From positions 124,001 to 188,000 of the forward strand of contig CANMTP010000003.1 of assembly GCA_947500845.1 (NCBI GenBank): DNA of 64,000 bases, in the 5' to 3' direction. Below the pieces are notes generated by a model. The model searched no databases. It was not told where the DNA came from and was given only the letters and a program-made list of their open reading frames with translations. The stretch comes from an uncultured Aquimarina sp. (GTDB lineage Bacteria > Bacteroidota > Bacteroidia > Flavobacteriales > Flavobacteriaceae). Below, piece after piece: positions 18,801 to 27,431 of the stretch (its first letter is position 1; each line of letters starts with the position of its first letter). Both the position numbers and the translations under genes were made by a program.

Positions 18801-18924
18801 AAATGAACTCTCTAAAAAGATAGAAGAGCAATTGCAGGCATTTGATAAATTAATTTCAGAAGAAATTGCAGCATTTAATGCAGCGTTTAATACCTTGCAA
18901 CTTAATTATCTTTTTGTGGAATAA
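15814..18924 (+). CDS. exported VPS10/sortilin-like BNR-repeat protein
   Basis: 1036 residues with a signal peptide (to about residue 25, TTNSQT). Repeated Asp-box motifs of the type S-DGG-TW (TTDGGRTWENIS, SVDAGKTWVQS, STDGGKTWN, SDDGGETWN, YDGGETWSTY, SQDGGKTWNN, TDYGKSWTK) mark one or two ten-bladed beta-propellers across residues 40-720, as in sortilin/VPS10 and oligoxyloglucan cellobiohydrolase-like proteins. A beta-sandwich and a lysine-rich helical C-terminus (860-1036) follow. In Bacteroidota such proteins are annotated 'glycosyl hydrolase' without proven activity; a peptide-binding or protease-associated role is also possible. No type IX tail is seen. Confidence 0.85.
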   Translation: MRSYFYRVLCVLFFAFGSIFTTNSQTYNQELYDALEYRLIGPFRGGRSAAVTGVPNKPNLFYFGATGGGVWKTTDGGRTWENISDGFFGGSIGSISVSKSDPNVIYIGGGEKTLRGNVSSGYGVWKSVDAGKTWVQSGLPKSRHIPRITIHPTNPDIVYAAVLGNIYKPTQDRGVYKSTDGGKTWNKALFANADAGAVDLTLDPNNPRILFASTWNARRTPYSLSSGGDGSALWKSTDSGETWKEISKNKGFAKDTLGIMGVTVSPVDSERIWAIVENKEKGGVYRSDDGGETWNLLNSDRSLRQRAWYYSRIYADPKDKDVMYVVNVSYHKSKDGGKNFNSYRAPHGDHHDLWIAPENPNRMIIGDDGGAQITYDGGETWSTYHNQPTSQFYRVTTDNSFPYRIYAAQQDNSTIRINHRSTTSSISEDDWERTAGGESAHIAVDPKNNDIVYGGSYDGFLTRVNHKTETVRSVSVWPDNPMGHGAEDMKYRFQWNFPILFSKHNPNKLYTFSNHVHVTENEGQSWEVISPDLTRNNPEKLKSSGGPITQDNTSVEYYCTIFAAAESPLKEGLLWVGSDDGLVHVSQDGGKTWNNVTPKGMPEWMMINSIEPSTFNEGTCYIAGTKYKSGDFAPYLYKTTDYGKSWTKITNGIAPEHFTRVLREDPKRKGLLYAGTETGMYVSFDDGKNWQSFQLNLPIVPITDLTIKENNLVVATQGRSLWIIDDLTVLHQLNNNLKTKDYILYQPKRAYRMAGRSVKNSKTEGTNHPAGVMTYFYLKNFDKDKDTIALTYFNIKNDTIKSFSTKAKEEKDKLKDIKKGANRFTWNMRGDGAEKLEGMILWWANLDGPKAVPGNYKVSLTVNGEEVSREPFTIVADPRTEATLPQMQAQFDFITSVNTTVYKAHKSIKKIRKISAQLKAFEKQYKDEEKTKDLVKKASELQKQFGEIEKALYQTKNKSNQDPLNFPIKLTNKLGHLNSLVGIGDFGPTEQDIAVKNELSKKIEEQLQAFDKLISEEIAAFNAAFNTLQLNYLFVE

Positions 18925-18942
18925 AGTGTATGGATTGCACCA

Positions 18943-19020
18943 CTGTCATCCCGAGCAAAGTCAAGGGAAAATTTAAACTTTTAAGTGTCTAGTGCATCTC
19001 GACTACGCTCGAGGTGACAG
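18943..19020. repeat. inverted pair of REP-like palindromes (family A)
   Basis: CTGTCATCCCGAGCAAAGTC (18943 on) and CTCGACTACGCTCGAGGTGACAG (ending 19020) face each other across about 26 bp. They are related to the pair at 3391-3471. Confidence 0.75.
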
Positions 19021-19062
19021 TACCTGATTATTTTATACCTTTGAATCTAATTTAATGGGCTC

Positions 19063-19090
19063 CGTCATCCCGAGCGGAGTCGAGGGACAA
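19063..19090. repeat. single family-A REP-like unit
   Basis: CGTCATCCCGAGCGGAGTCG followed by AGGGACAA, the third family-A copy within 150 bp, between the propeller gene and hemJ. It is unpaired. Together these repeats fill most of the 227-bp gap at 18925-19151. Confidence 0.7.
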
Positions 19091-19151
19091 TTTTACTCAT
19101 TTACACCTTGACTCCAATCCATGTGACTTGCCAGTAATCTTAGCCTAATAA

Positions 19152-19703
19152 ATGCTCGAATATTATAATTACATAAAAGCCCTACACCTGATTTTTGTAA
19201 TCACTTGGTTTGCAGGTCTATTTTATATCCCCAGATTGTTTGTATACCAGATTGAAGCTTTTCAAAAACCTTCACCAGAAAAAGAAATATTAGGCAAACA
19301 GCTTAAATTAATGGCCAAGCGGTTGTGGTTTATCATAACTTGGCCCTCTTCAATTTTAGCCACACTTTTTGCGGTTTGGTTACTAATTTTAATGCCAGCC
19401 TGGTTACAACAACCCTGGATGCATGTTAAGTTAGGATTTATAGTGTTACTTTTTGTATATCATGGCATGTGTCATCGAATATATAAGCAATTACAACATG
19501 ATATCATAAAATGGACATCGAACCAAATGCGTATGTGGAACGAAGGCTCTACCATAATCTTATTTTCTGTGATCTTTTTAGTGATTGTTCGAGATGCTGT
19601 AAATTGGATTTATGGGGTTCTTGGAATCGTATCATTAGCCATTTTATTGATGCTAGGAATCAAATTGTACAAAAGAATTCGTGATAAAAATCCAAACGCA
19701 TAG
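19152..19703 (+). CDS. hemJ: protoporphyrinogen oxidase, HemJ type
   Basis: 183 residues, four to five transmembrane helices. The N-terminal block YIKALHLIFVITWFAGLFYI, with the conserved histidine (H12), and the KLMAKRLWFIITWPSS block, with the conserved lysine, are the diagnostic HemJ (UPF0093/CopD-like) features. HemJ oxidises protoporphyrinogen IX to protoporphyrin IX at the inner membrane and is used where HemG/HemY is absent. It lies 10 kb from hemH, outside the main hem operon. The acetyltransferase downstream starts 2 bp after its stop. Confidence 0.9.
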   Translation: MLEYYNYIKALHLIFVITWFAGLFYIPRLFVYQIEAFQKPSPEKEILGKQLKLMAKRLWFIITWPSSILATLFAVWLLILMPAWLQQPWMHVKLGFIVLLFVYHGMCHRIYKQLQHDIIKWTSNQMRMWNEGSTIILFSVIFLVIVRDAVNWIYGVLGIVSLAILLMLGIKLYKRIRDKNPNA

Positions 19704-19705
19704 TC

Positions 19706-20254
19706 TTGGATTATTCTTCAAAAACATATCAGTCCAAATCTAGTCAATCAATTCTAATACGAGAAGCTATTCCTGAAGATGCAAATCAACTTCTTCGACT
19801 CAAACTACAATATATAAAAAATACAGATACCCTTCCTTTGTTTGGTTATGAATATCCAAATGATGAAGGTGAAGAAAAAGAACTCATCCAAAGCTATCAA
19901 AACCAAAATAACAGTCTTCTTTTGGTAGCCGAAAATAATGGAGTTCTTATTGGAAACATTGATCTGACCGGAAGCTGGCGTAAGAAAATAGAACATACTG
20001 CAGTACTGGGAATGGGCATTCATACACAATGGCAAAATCAAGGAATAGGTACTATTCTAATTCAAAATGTATTAGACTGGGCAAAACAGAATAAATTACT
20101 AAGAATAATTTGGTTAGAAGTTTATACAACCAATATGTCAGGGATAGCTTTGTACCGTAAAATGGGTTTTCGGGAATCAGGAAAGATTAAAGGCTTTTTC
20201 CTCGAAAAAAACAAGTTCATCGATAAGATTATAATGACCACCAGTGTTTATTAG
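19706..20254 (+). CDS. GNAT-family N-acetyltransferase
   Basis: 182 residues of the GNAT fold: ILIREAIPEDANQLLRLK at the start, acetyl-CoA loop MGIHTQWQNQGIGTILIQ (Q/RxxGxG/A type, about residues 99-116), and C-terminal LEVYTTNMSGIALYRKMGFRESG typical of the RimJ/RimI group. The only plausible start codon is TTG at 19706, two bases after the hemJ stop; upstream in frame there is a stop at 19685 and no ATG. Translational coupling to hemJ is therefore likely. The substrate is unknown. Confidence 0.85.
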   Translation: MDYSSKTYQSKSSQSILIREAIPEDANQLLRLKLQYIKNTDTLPLFGYEYPNDEGEEKELIQSYQNQNNSLLLVAENNGVLIGNIDLTGSWRKKIEHTAVLGMGIHTQWQNQGIGTILIQNVLDWAKQNKLLRIIWLEVYTTNMSGIALYRKMGFRESGKIKGFFLEKNKFIDKIIMTTSVY

Positions 20255-20335
20255 TTTATTACTTCAACTTTTATTATTCATTATACTGCATTCGTAATTA
20301 CTTCGTATCTTCGTGCAACTTTTTACCACATTTTT

Positions 20336-21196
20336 ATGATCAAATCGATGACCGGCTTCGGGAAATCAATCCTTCAGCTACCTACAAAAAAAATTACTAT
20401 CGAAGTAAAATCGCTTAATAGTAAAAATCTAGATCTAAATGCCAGAATTCCTTCTCAGTATCGTGAAAAAGAATTGCAAATGCGTAACACCATTGCAAAA
20501 TCCTTGGTAAGAGGAAAAGTAGACTTTGGATTGTATGTTGAAATCACTGCCGAGGAAACCTCGACAAAAATTAATGAAGCCGTTGTTAAAGATTATATCA
20601 AACAATTAGAGGCCATTGATGCTTCTGGCGATGTCACCGAACTTCTAAAAATGGCTGTTCGTATGCCAGATTCTTTAAAAACTGTGAGAGAGGAAATCGA
20701 CGAAGAAGAGTTTAAAGCGATCAATAAGGCCCTTATCGAAGCCTTAGTTAAAATTGATTCGTATAGAATTGATGAAGGCAAGGCTCTTGAAAAGGATTTT
20801 GATTTAAGGATTAAAAACATTGGTGATTTACTTGAAAAAGTAATTGCTATGGATCCAGAACGAATAGAAGGGGTACGAGAGCGGTTACACAAAGCGGTTT
20901 CTGATCTTAAGGAAGAAGTAGATCAAAATCGATTTGAGCAAGAACTGATCTATTATCTGGAAAAATTTGATATCACCGAAGAAAAGGTGCGATTGGCTAA
21001 TCACGTCAAATATTTCACTACCACGCTTAACTCTGATGATTCTAACGGAAAAAAATTAGGTTTTATCACTCAGGAAATAGGTCGGGAAATTAATACCATC
21101 GGTAGTAAATCCAACTATGCCCCGATGCAACAATTGGTTGTACAGATGAAAGACGAACTCGAAAAAATTAAAGAACAACTACTTAACGTTTTATAA
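20336..21196 (+). CDS. yicC: YicC/YloC-family endoribonuclease
   Basis: 286 residues. The N-terminus IKSMTGFGKSILQLPTKKITIEVKSLNSKNLDL is the YicC signature, and the C-terminus ends with the DUF1732 motif EIGREINTIGSKSNYAPMQQLVVQMKDELEKIKEQLLNV. YicC proteins are RNases that act on mRNA and sRNA. It is directly followed by gmk with no gap, the conserved order yicC-gmk-nadD in Flavobacteriaceae. Confidence 0.93.
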   Translation: MIKSMTGFGKSILQLPTKKITIEVKSLNSKNLDLNARIPSQYREKELQMRNTIAKSLVRGKVDFGLYVEITAEETSTKINEAVVKDYIKQLEAIDASGDVTELLKMAVRMPDSLKTVREEIDEEEFKAINKALIEALVKIDSYRIDEGKALEKDFDLRIKNIGDLLEKVIAMDPERIEGVRERLHKAVSDLKEEVDQNRFEQELIYYLEKFDITEEKVRLANHVKYFTTTLNSDDSNGKKLGFITQEIGREINTIGSKSNYAPMQQLVVQMKDELEKIKEQLLNVL

Positions 21197-21769
21197 ATGA
21201 ACCCAGGTAAGCTTATTGTACTTTCTGCACCGTCTGGTAGTGGAAAAACAACGTTAGTTAGGCATTTATTAAATAAAAAAGAACTCAATCTTGGATTCTC
21301 AATCTCGGCAGCATCTAGAGAACCTCGCGGAGCAGAAGTACACGGTAAAGATTATTATTTCTTGTCCCTGCGCGAGTTTAAAGATAAGATCAAAGCCGAT
21401 GAATTTTTAGAGTGGGAAGAAGTATATCGGGACAATTTTTATGGAACTTTAAAATCTGAAGTGCAACGTCTCTGGGATAGTGGCAAACATGTGATTTTTG
21501 ATATTGATGTAGTTGGAGGCTTGGATATTAAAAGAATTTATCCCGATCGTACGTTGGCCATATTTGTAAAGCCTCCAAGTATCGAGGAATTAAAAATTCG
21601 TTTAAAAAAGCGTAAAACCGAATCTGAAGACAAAATCAATATGCGCGTGGCCAAGGCTTCAACAGAGATGGCAACCGCCCCACAATTTGATGCTATTGTA
21701 ACTAATGATGATCTCGAAAAAGCCCAGGAAGAAGTATATCAATTGGTTAAAAAGTTTCTTTTGGAGTAA
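21197..21769 (+). CDS. gmk: guanylate kinase
   Basis: 190 residues, full length. It phosphorylates GMP to GDP. P-loop SAPSGSGKTT (residues 10-19), GMP-binding SREPRGAEVHGKDYYF, and EWEEVYRDNFYGT are present. The ATG follows the yicC stop immediately, so the two are translationally coupled. Confidence 0.97.
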   Translation: MNPGKLIVLSAPSGSGKTTLVRHLLNKKELNLGFSISAASREPRGAEVHGKDYYFLSLREFKDKIKADEFLEWEEVYRDNFYGTLKSEVQRLWDSGKHVIFDIDVVGGLDIKRIYPDRTLAIFVKPPSIEELKIRLKKRKTESEDKINMRVAKASTEMATAPQFDAIVTNDDLEKAQEEVYQLVKKFLLE

Positions 21770-21788
21770 TTCTTTATATTTAAAAAAG

Positions 21789-21808
21789 ATTCCCGTCTTC
21801 ATGGGAAT
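21789..21808. repeat. short palindrome between gmk and nadD
   Basis: ATTCCCGTCTTCATGGGAAT is a 6-bp stem with an 8-base loop and resembles dispersed ATTCCCGNCTTCNNGGGAAT hairpin repeats of Bacteroidota. It fills most of the 54-bp gmk-nadD gap. Confidence 0.5.
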
Positions 21809-21823
21809 GAAAACAGGGTTTTC

Positions 21824-22408
21824 ATGAAAAAAATCGGATTATATTTTGGAACCTTTAATCCAATTCACATTGGTCATCTGGCCATTGCCAATCATATAGC
21901 CGAATTTTCTGATCTTGATGAAGTTTGGATGGTTGTAACTCCCCATAATCCATTTAAAAAGAAAAGCTCTTTACTCGATAACCATCATAGATATGAAATG
22001 GTATATCGCGCCACAGAATCTTATCCAAAACTAAAACCAAGCGACGTAGAATTTAAGCTACCTCAGCCCAATTATACAGTGAATACGCTGGTACATCTTC
22101 AGGAACAGTATCCCAAATATCAATTTAGCCTTATTATGGGTGAGGATAATCTAAAAAGCTTCCACAAATGGAAGAATTATGAGATAATTCTTGAAAACCA
22201 CCACATCTATGTGTATCCCCGTATCGCTGAAGGAGTGCTGAAAACACAATTTGAGGATCATCCAAAAATACATCAAGTAGACGCACCAATTATGGAAATC
22301 TCTTCTACTTTTATTCGTAAAACGATTGCTCTTGGTAAAAATGTGAGGCCATTACTTCCTCATAAGGTATGGCAATATATTGATGAAATGAATTTTTATA
22401 AGGTATAA
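21824..22408 (+). CDS. nadD: nicotinate-nucleotide adenylyltransferase
   Basis: 194 residues. It joins ATP and nicotinate mononucleotide to give deamido-NAD. The nucleotidyltransferase motif GLYFGTFNPIHIGHLAIAN (HIGH at about 17-20) and the C-terminal ISSTFIRKTIALGKNVRPLLPHKVWQYI are diagnostic. Last gene of the yicC-gmk-nadD group. Confidence 0.96.
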   Translation: MKKIGLYFGTFNPIHIGHLAIANHIAEFSDLDEVWMVVTPHNPFKKKSSLLDNHHRYEMVYRATESYPKLKPSDVEFKLPQPNYTVNTLVHLQEQYPKYQFSLIMGEDNLKSFHKWKNYEIILENHHIYVYPRIAEGVLKTQFEDHPKIHQVDAPIMEISSTFIRKTIALGKNVRPLLPHKVWQYIDEMNFYKV

Positions 22409-22414
22409 AAGCAT

Positions 22415-23047
22415 TTAAAATGTATCATTGCCAATAATCTCCTTTGCTCTCTTTATAAGGCGATGCATTCTATCACTTCCTCCGGCAATAATTCCTGCGG
22501 TAAGAACAATATCAATAGAGATGATGACTTTTATTTGTATTTCAGAAAGCTCTGATGCCGATTCTGGCAATATAATACCAGACATGAGACGTAGACCCGA
22601 TAAGGAAAGTATCAGGCCAATGACAAAGGCGATAGTAATCGTTCTTTGTTGCCTGAGCTGACCATGGGTTAATAAAAAGTCTTCTATTTCACTTTTTTCT
22701 TTCATTAATCTAATCACCTTTTCTGTATTTGTTTCCTCGGGTAATGATTGTATATCTACGATCATTGAATTTTCAGGATCATTTAAACTTTCCAGGTACT
22801 TATCAATCTCTTCTAAACGATTTTTTTTCTTAACCTTGGTTTTTTGATTAGGGTCAAATACAAAAATTTCTATAACCTGTTCTACAACTAACATAACAAC
22901 AGATAAATAACCAAGTATAGATATAATATTGCTCAGTTCTAAGTTTTTGAGATGTACAGAAGGTAAATATTCTTTAAAATAGACAAAACAAAAAATAGAA
23001 AGTACAATAAGAATAATGATCAATGGGTTTTTATACAAAGCCTTCAT
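22415..23047 (-). CDS. hypothetical membrane protein
   Basis: 210 residues with about four hydrophobic segments: 8-24, 40-60, a pair near 135-158, and 168-190. A charged cytoplasmic-looking stretch lies between them (NQKTKVKKKNRLEEIDKYLESLNDPEN). No family is recognised. It is convergent with nadD, 6 bp apart, and divergent from the sulfatase. Confidence 0.75.
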   Translation of the reverse strand: MKALYKNPLIIILIVLSIFCFVYFKEYLPSVHLKNLELSNIISILGYLSVVMLVVEQVIEIFVFDPNQKTKVKKKNRLEEIDKYLESLNDPENSMIVDIQSLPEETNTEKVIRLMKEKSEIEDFLLTHGQLRQQRTITIAFVIGLILSLSGLRLMSGIILPESASELSEIQIKVIISIDIVLTAGIIAGGSDRMHRLIKRAKEIIGNDTF

Positions 23048-23215
23048 TTTAGATTTGGTTTAAGAGTATTAATATAAAAGTACAAAAACTATATCTGAAC
23101 ATATAAATTCCTTTTTTGAAGGGGCAAAATTTATAATTTTTTCAGCAAGTCTATTAGCAAAATAAACCATTTCATTTTAATAAGGTCTTAGCAATACTAA
23201 TTAATCTTAAAACTT

Positions 23216-24856
23216 ATGAAAAATTTAATTATTGTTATTTGTTTGTTCGGGATAACCTTATCTTGGACAATGCACGCGCAAGAGCATAATGTTCTCTTTA
23301 TTATTGCAGATGACTTAGGAGTAGATTACATGGCTACCTATAATGAGGGTTCTGATCCTGCACCTACCCCAAATATTAATAATTTGGCGTCTTCTGGAGT
23401 TCAATTTGAAAACGCATGGTCTAATCCCGTATGCTCGCCAACAAGGGCTGGTATCCTGACTGGACAATATGGTTTTAGAAATGGGATACAGTATGTCGTC
23501 GGGGGGCGTAATGGGGGTGTTGGTATTTCAACCGACAAATTTACACTACCAAAGGCTTTGAAAAATTCAAATTATAGTAGTTCTTGTATTGGAAAATGGC
23601 ATTTAAGCGATGAAAATAATGGTAATGAAGATAACCCAAATATAATGGGCTTTGATTACTATTCTGGATTGTTATTAGGTGCTTTTGACTATTTTGATTG
23701 GAGTAAAACCACTAACGGAAATACTTTAGAAGTTTCAAATTATTCTACAACAGAGAATGTCGATGACGCCATTAGATGGATCGATCAACAGACAGGGCCT
23801 TGGTTTCAATGGTTAGCATTTATGAATCCCCATACTCCATTTCATTTACCTCCAAAAGAATTACATAGTTTTGATAATTTAAGTGGATCACGAAGAGATA
23901 TTCGAAGAAATCCTGTTCCTTATTTTAAGGCGTCTGTAGAAGCTATGGATACAGAGATTGGTAGGCTAATTCGCCACTTAAAAAATACCGGACAATTTGT
24001 AAATACAACTATTATTTTTGTAGGTGATAATGGTACAACGGGACAAGTAGTTCAGGCGCCTTTTGATAGTAACCGATCCAAAGGAACACTATATGAAGGA
24101 GGCGTAAACGTACCCATGATTATTTCAGGTCCAGATATAATTAATGGCGGTAGGGTGAGCAACGCATTAGTTAATGTAAACGATTTGTTTTCGACATCAT
24201 TAGAATTAATGAATATTGATGTATCGCAGGCGGTTCCAGACCAAATTAGTATTGATTCAAAAAGTATGCTTCCTATTCTCAAGAATGAGCAAGTTTCAGT
24301 AAGAGATTGGGTTTTTACAGAAATCAAGGGCGCCGACACTACTGTTGACGGCAAAGCTATACGAAATTCGGGCTATAAACTTATTGTATTTGATAACGGT
24401 ACAGAAGAATTTTATAATTTAACTACTGATCCGTTTGAAAACAATAATCTTTTACTTCAGAATCTCGCAGGTACAGATTTATCAAATTACGAAGAACTCA
24501 GAAGACAGTTAAATACATTGCTCAATTCGGAGATACCTCAAAATGCTAATGGCAATAGACAAGTTCAACAAGAAGAAGAGCGTTTGATTGCTTCACCGAT
24601 ATCAATTTATCCTAATCCGGTAGATGATATATTGAATGTAAACATACTCTCAACGAATTCGCTATCAAATAAGGAGAAGCTACAAAACTCTTTCAAAATT
24701 TCTGATGTTGCTGGCAGAATTATTAAAGAGGGGAATTTTAATACTAACGTATTTTCTATCAATACCGAGAAAATATTGAAAAAATCAAGGTTGTATTTTA
24801 TCGAAATACGTACAAATGCAGGCGATAGATTAGTAAAACGACTGTATTGTAAATAA
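23216..24856 (+). CDS. secreted sulfatase with type IX secretion C-terminal domain
   Basis: 546 residues. A signal peptide ends near residue 21 (MHAQ). The type I sulfatase metal site NVLFIIADDLGVDYM and the formylglycine motif CSPTRAG (C73) are intact, as are GKWHLSD, FMNPHTPFHLPP and the second metal site IFVGDNGTTG. The last 85 residues (SISIYPNPVDDILNVNI ... YFIEIRTNAGDRLVKRLY) are a type IX secretion sorting domain, so the enzyme is exported to the surface or medium, probably to remove sulfate from algal polysaccharide or another sulfate ester. Maturation needs a formylglycine-generating or anaerobic sulfatase-maturing enzyme, not seen here. No glycoside hydrolases or SusCD lie alongside, so it is an orphan. 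Confidence 0.93.
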   Translation: MKNLIIVICLFGITLSWTMHAQEHNVLFIIADDLGVDYMATYNEGSDPAPTPNINNLASSGVQFENAWSNPVCSPTRAGILTGQYGFRNGIQYVVGGRNGGVGISTDKFTLPKALKNSNYSSSCIGKWHLSDENNGNEDNPNIMGFDYYSGLLLGAFDYFDWSKTTNGNTLEVSNYSTTENVDDAIRWIDQQTGPWFQWLAFMNPHTPFHLPPKELHSFDNLSGSRRDIRRNPVPYFKASVEAMDTEIGRLIRHLKNTGQFVNTTIIFVGDNGTTGQVVQAPFDSNRSKGTLYEGGVNVPMIISGPDIINGGRVSNALVNVNDLFSTSLELMNIDVSQAVPDQISIDSKSMLPILKNEQVSVRDWVFTEIKGADTTVDGKAIRNSGYKLIVFDNGTEEFYNLTTDPFENNNLLLQNLAGTDLSNYEELRRQLNTLLNSEIPQNANGNRQVQQEEERLIASPISIYPNPVDDILNVNILSTNSLSNKEKLQNSFKISDVAGRIIKEGNFNTNVFSINTEKILKKSRLYFIEIRTNAGDRLVKRLYCK

Positions 24857-24870
24857 GTAAAAAATAATAA

Positions 24871-24909
24871 ACGGGCTATTGGATTTACCAAGATCATCCA
24901 ATAGCCCGT
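24871..24909. terminator. bidirectional terminator between sulfatase and crotonase genes
   Basis: ACGGGCTATTGGAT (24871-24884) pairs perfectly with ATCCAATAGCCCGT (24896-24909), with A/T-rich tails on both sides. It separates two convergent genes. Confidence 0.9.
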
Positions 24910-24947
24910 TTATAAAATCAGATTAGTAGTTTTCTGAATTTTAGTTG

Positions 24948-25727
24948 TTATTTCCCGGGAAAATTGGCTTTACGCTTTTCTAGAAAAGCAGTAGTTCCTT
25001 CTTTAAAATCTTCGGTGCCAAAGCAATTACCAAATTGTTCAATTTCAGTTTTAAAACCATTTACACCATCCTCATAACCAGCATTTACAGATGTAATAGC
25101 AGCACTTATCGCTACAGACGAATTTCTCATAATTTTTCCCCCTATTTTCTCTGCAAGCGGAAGTAATTCTTCTAATGTTGTCACGTGGTTTACCAATCCA
25201 TATTGCAGTGCTTGATTAGCATCAATCATTCCTGCGGTCATAATCATTTCCATAGCTCTACCCTTACCTATTAATTGGGGTAAACGTTGTGTGCCCCCAT
25301 AACCAGGTATTACACCCAAAGAAACCTCAGGCAGTCCCATTTTTGCATTGGCACTAGCGATTCTAAAATGTGCCGCCATGGCTAGTTCAAGACCTCCGCC
25401 AAGAGCAAATCCGTTTACAGCTGCGATTACAGGTGTAGAAAGGTTGGCTACAAAGTCAAACAATAACTCTTGTCCCTTTGCCGCAAGTTTACCGCCTTCG
25501 CTAACCGAAAAATCAGCAAATTCGCTAATATCTGCTCCGGCAACGAAAGCTTTTTCACCACTACCAGTTACAATAATTACTTTGGTGTCATGATCAAGAT
25601 CTGCCACTCTAAAAGCAGCGTGTAATTCTTGAATGGTCTCTTTATTAAGAGCATTCAATTTTGATTGGCGATTAATAGTTATAGTTGAGATTCCGTTGTT
25701 TTGAGAAGTAAGAATATTAGTGTACAT
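24948..25727 (-). CDS. enoyl-CoA hydratase/isomerase (crotonase) family protein
   Basis: 259 residues. Both oxyanion-hole segments of the crotonase fold are visible (KAFVAGADISEFADFS and AAVNGFALGGGLELAMAAHFRIAS), followed by LPEVSLGVIPGYGGTQRLPQLIG, which carries the general-base glutamates of hydratases. A role in fatty-acid or amino-acid beta-oxidation is likely; it is a stand-alone gene, so the exact acyl-CoA is unknown. Confidence 0.92.
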   Translation of the reverse strand: MYTNILTSQNNGISTITINRQSKLNALNKETIQELHAAFRVADLDHDTKVIIVTGSGEKAFVAGADISEFADFSVSEGGKLAAKGQELLFDFVANLSTPVIAAVNGFALGGGLELAMAAHFRIASANAKMGLPEVSLGVIPGYGGTQRLPQLIGKGRAMEMIMTAGMIDANQALQYGLVNHVTTLEELLPLAEKIGGKIMRNSSVAISAAITSVNAGYEDGVNGFKTEIEQFGNCFGTEDFKEGTTAFLEKRKANFPGK

Positions 25728-25858
25728 ATTGTTTATTATTATTTGTGATAGTTCATTGTTGTTTACGATCTATTTTAAAATAGAAAGCTGTTTAAAAATC
25801 TGTTTTTACAAAAGAAATGAATGCATCTGTCAGGTTTCAGCTAATAATAAACAAATTA

Positions 25859-27328
25859 CTAAGGAATTACAGGTTCCCTTGGAAACTTAACTTTGAAAAC
25901 AGTTCCTTTTCCTTCTTGCGAGGTAAAGGTAATACTTCCGTTATAGGTTTCCACTATATTTTTTACCATTCCCAATCCTAATCCCATACCACTTGTTTTT
26001 GTGGTAAACTTAGGTTCAAAGATTTTCTTTTTGTTTTCTGCAGTAATTCCCGCACCGTTGTCTGCTACGGTAATAACCACTTCACCATTTTCAGAAAACA
26101 CATCAACAATAATTTTAGGAACTCGATCTTCGGGAATGGCCTGTATCCCGTTTTTTACTAGGTTAGTCACTACTCTTATCAACTGTGTTCTATCAAATTT
26201 GGCAATGATTTCCTCTTTTTCTGAAGGGAAAATAATATAATCTTCATTAAAAATATCTAACGCCAGACCTACAATTTTAACTACATCTAATGTTTCATTT
26301 TTTTGTGCCGGCATTTGTGCAAAATTAGAAAATGCAGAGGCAATCGAACTCATGGTATCAATCTGCTGTATTAAAGTATCGCTATATTCCTGAACTTTTT
26401 GATATGCATTTGGATCATTAGGATCAAATTTTCTCTGAAAGCTCTGGACAGTTAGTCGCATTGGGGTTAACGGATTCTTAATCTCATGGGCCACTTGCTT
26501 TGCCATTTCCCTCCACGCAGCTTCTCGTTCGCTCCTGGCTAATTTTACAGCACTTTGTTCAAGCTCATCAATCATACTATTATACGCATTAACCAAAGAA
26601 TGAATCTCATCACTGGCATCCCCTATATCAATTCGTTTATTTCGTTTGTCTAACCTCGTCTGATCAATAGTTTCTGAAATAGTTTTGAGCGATCTGGTAA
26701 TGTATTTAGATAAAAAATAGGCCAATACAATGGCAATAAGAAACATGAAAATATAAACTTGCCCTACTCGCTGAAGAAATTCTATGAGCTCCCTGGTAAT
26801 TAGATCGTCATCCTCTAAATAAGGTAAGTTTAAAATACCTAAAGGTTTAGATCGAATATCAGTAATATAGGTATATGAGGTCAAGAATTTTTCTCCGTTT
26901 TTTTCTGATTTAACAAGATATTTTTTATCGTATAATGATTCTAAGGTATCTAGAATTAAAGGACTAAGTTGTTTATCGGTAGTATCTTTCGCAAAAACAC
27001 CTTCAGACTTTACCAAAAGCTCACCAGATAGTGAATATACATTGATGGGTAGCGAATGTTCTTGCGAAATCTGATAGATCCGATCCCGCTCTCTAAAAAT
27101 TAATTTAAGATTTTCTTCATTCACAGGATAGGTGGTGCTTTTTAAGGCATTATTAATCGCCATCTGAATTCTTTCCTCTTTCCTCTCTAATCGCTCCTGG
27201 TGATATTCTTCTGCCTCTTCTTTATATTGATAAATAGAGACCGCACCTATTAATATCGAAGCTATTAACACCAATAAAGTCATAGAAATAAAAATGCGGG
27301 TACGAAGGGAAAGTTTTGATAGCTTCAT
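25859..27328 (-). CDS. sensor histidine kinase, NtrY-like
   Basis: 489 residues from ATG at 27328 (MKLSKLSLRTRIFIS); an upstream extension to 27499 would overlap the divergent ABC gene and is not believed. TM1 (about 15-35), a periplasmic domain (35-190), TM2 (about 195-215), a HAMP linker, then HisKA with VAHEIKNPLTPMRLTVQSF and HATPase_c with NLVKNGIQAIPEDR, DNGAGI and GMGLGLGMV. The H-E-I-K-N-P-L-T-P box is typical of the NtrY/AtoS group. No response regulator is adjacent, so it is an orphan in this window. It is divergent from the ABC ATPase gene. Confidence 0.9.
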   Translation of the reverse strand: MKLSKLSLRTRIFISMTLLVLIASILIGAVSIYQYKEEAEEYHQERLERKEERIQMAINNALKSTTYPVNEENLKLIFRERDRIYQISQEHSLPINVYSLSGELLVKSEGVFAKDTTDKQLSPLILDTLESLYDKKYLVKSEKNGEKFLTSYTYITDIRSKPLGILNLPYLEDDDLITRELIEFLQRVGQVYIFMFLIAIVLAYFLSKYITRSLKTISETIDQTRLDKRNKRIDIGDASDEIHSLVNAYNSMIDELEQSAVKLARSEREAAWREMAKQVAHEIKNPLTPMRLTVQSFQRKFDPNDPNAYQKVQEYSDTLIQQIDTMSSIASAFSNFAQMPAQKNETLDVVKIVGLALDIFNEDYIIFPSEKEEIIAKFDRTQLIRVVTNLVKNGIQAIPEDRVPKIIVDVFSENGEVVITVADNGAGITAENKKKIFEPKFTTKTSGMGLGLGMVKNIVETYNGSITFTSQEGKGTVFKVKFPREPVIP

Positions 27329-27431
27329 AGTATTCTTTGAGCTATAAATATAACAAATATCACACCAAAATAGTTGGTAAAACGAATCCTGAAAACTATT
27401 GAATTCCCTAAATTTACCTAGCTTTATTATT

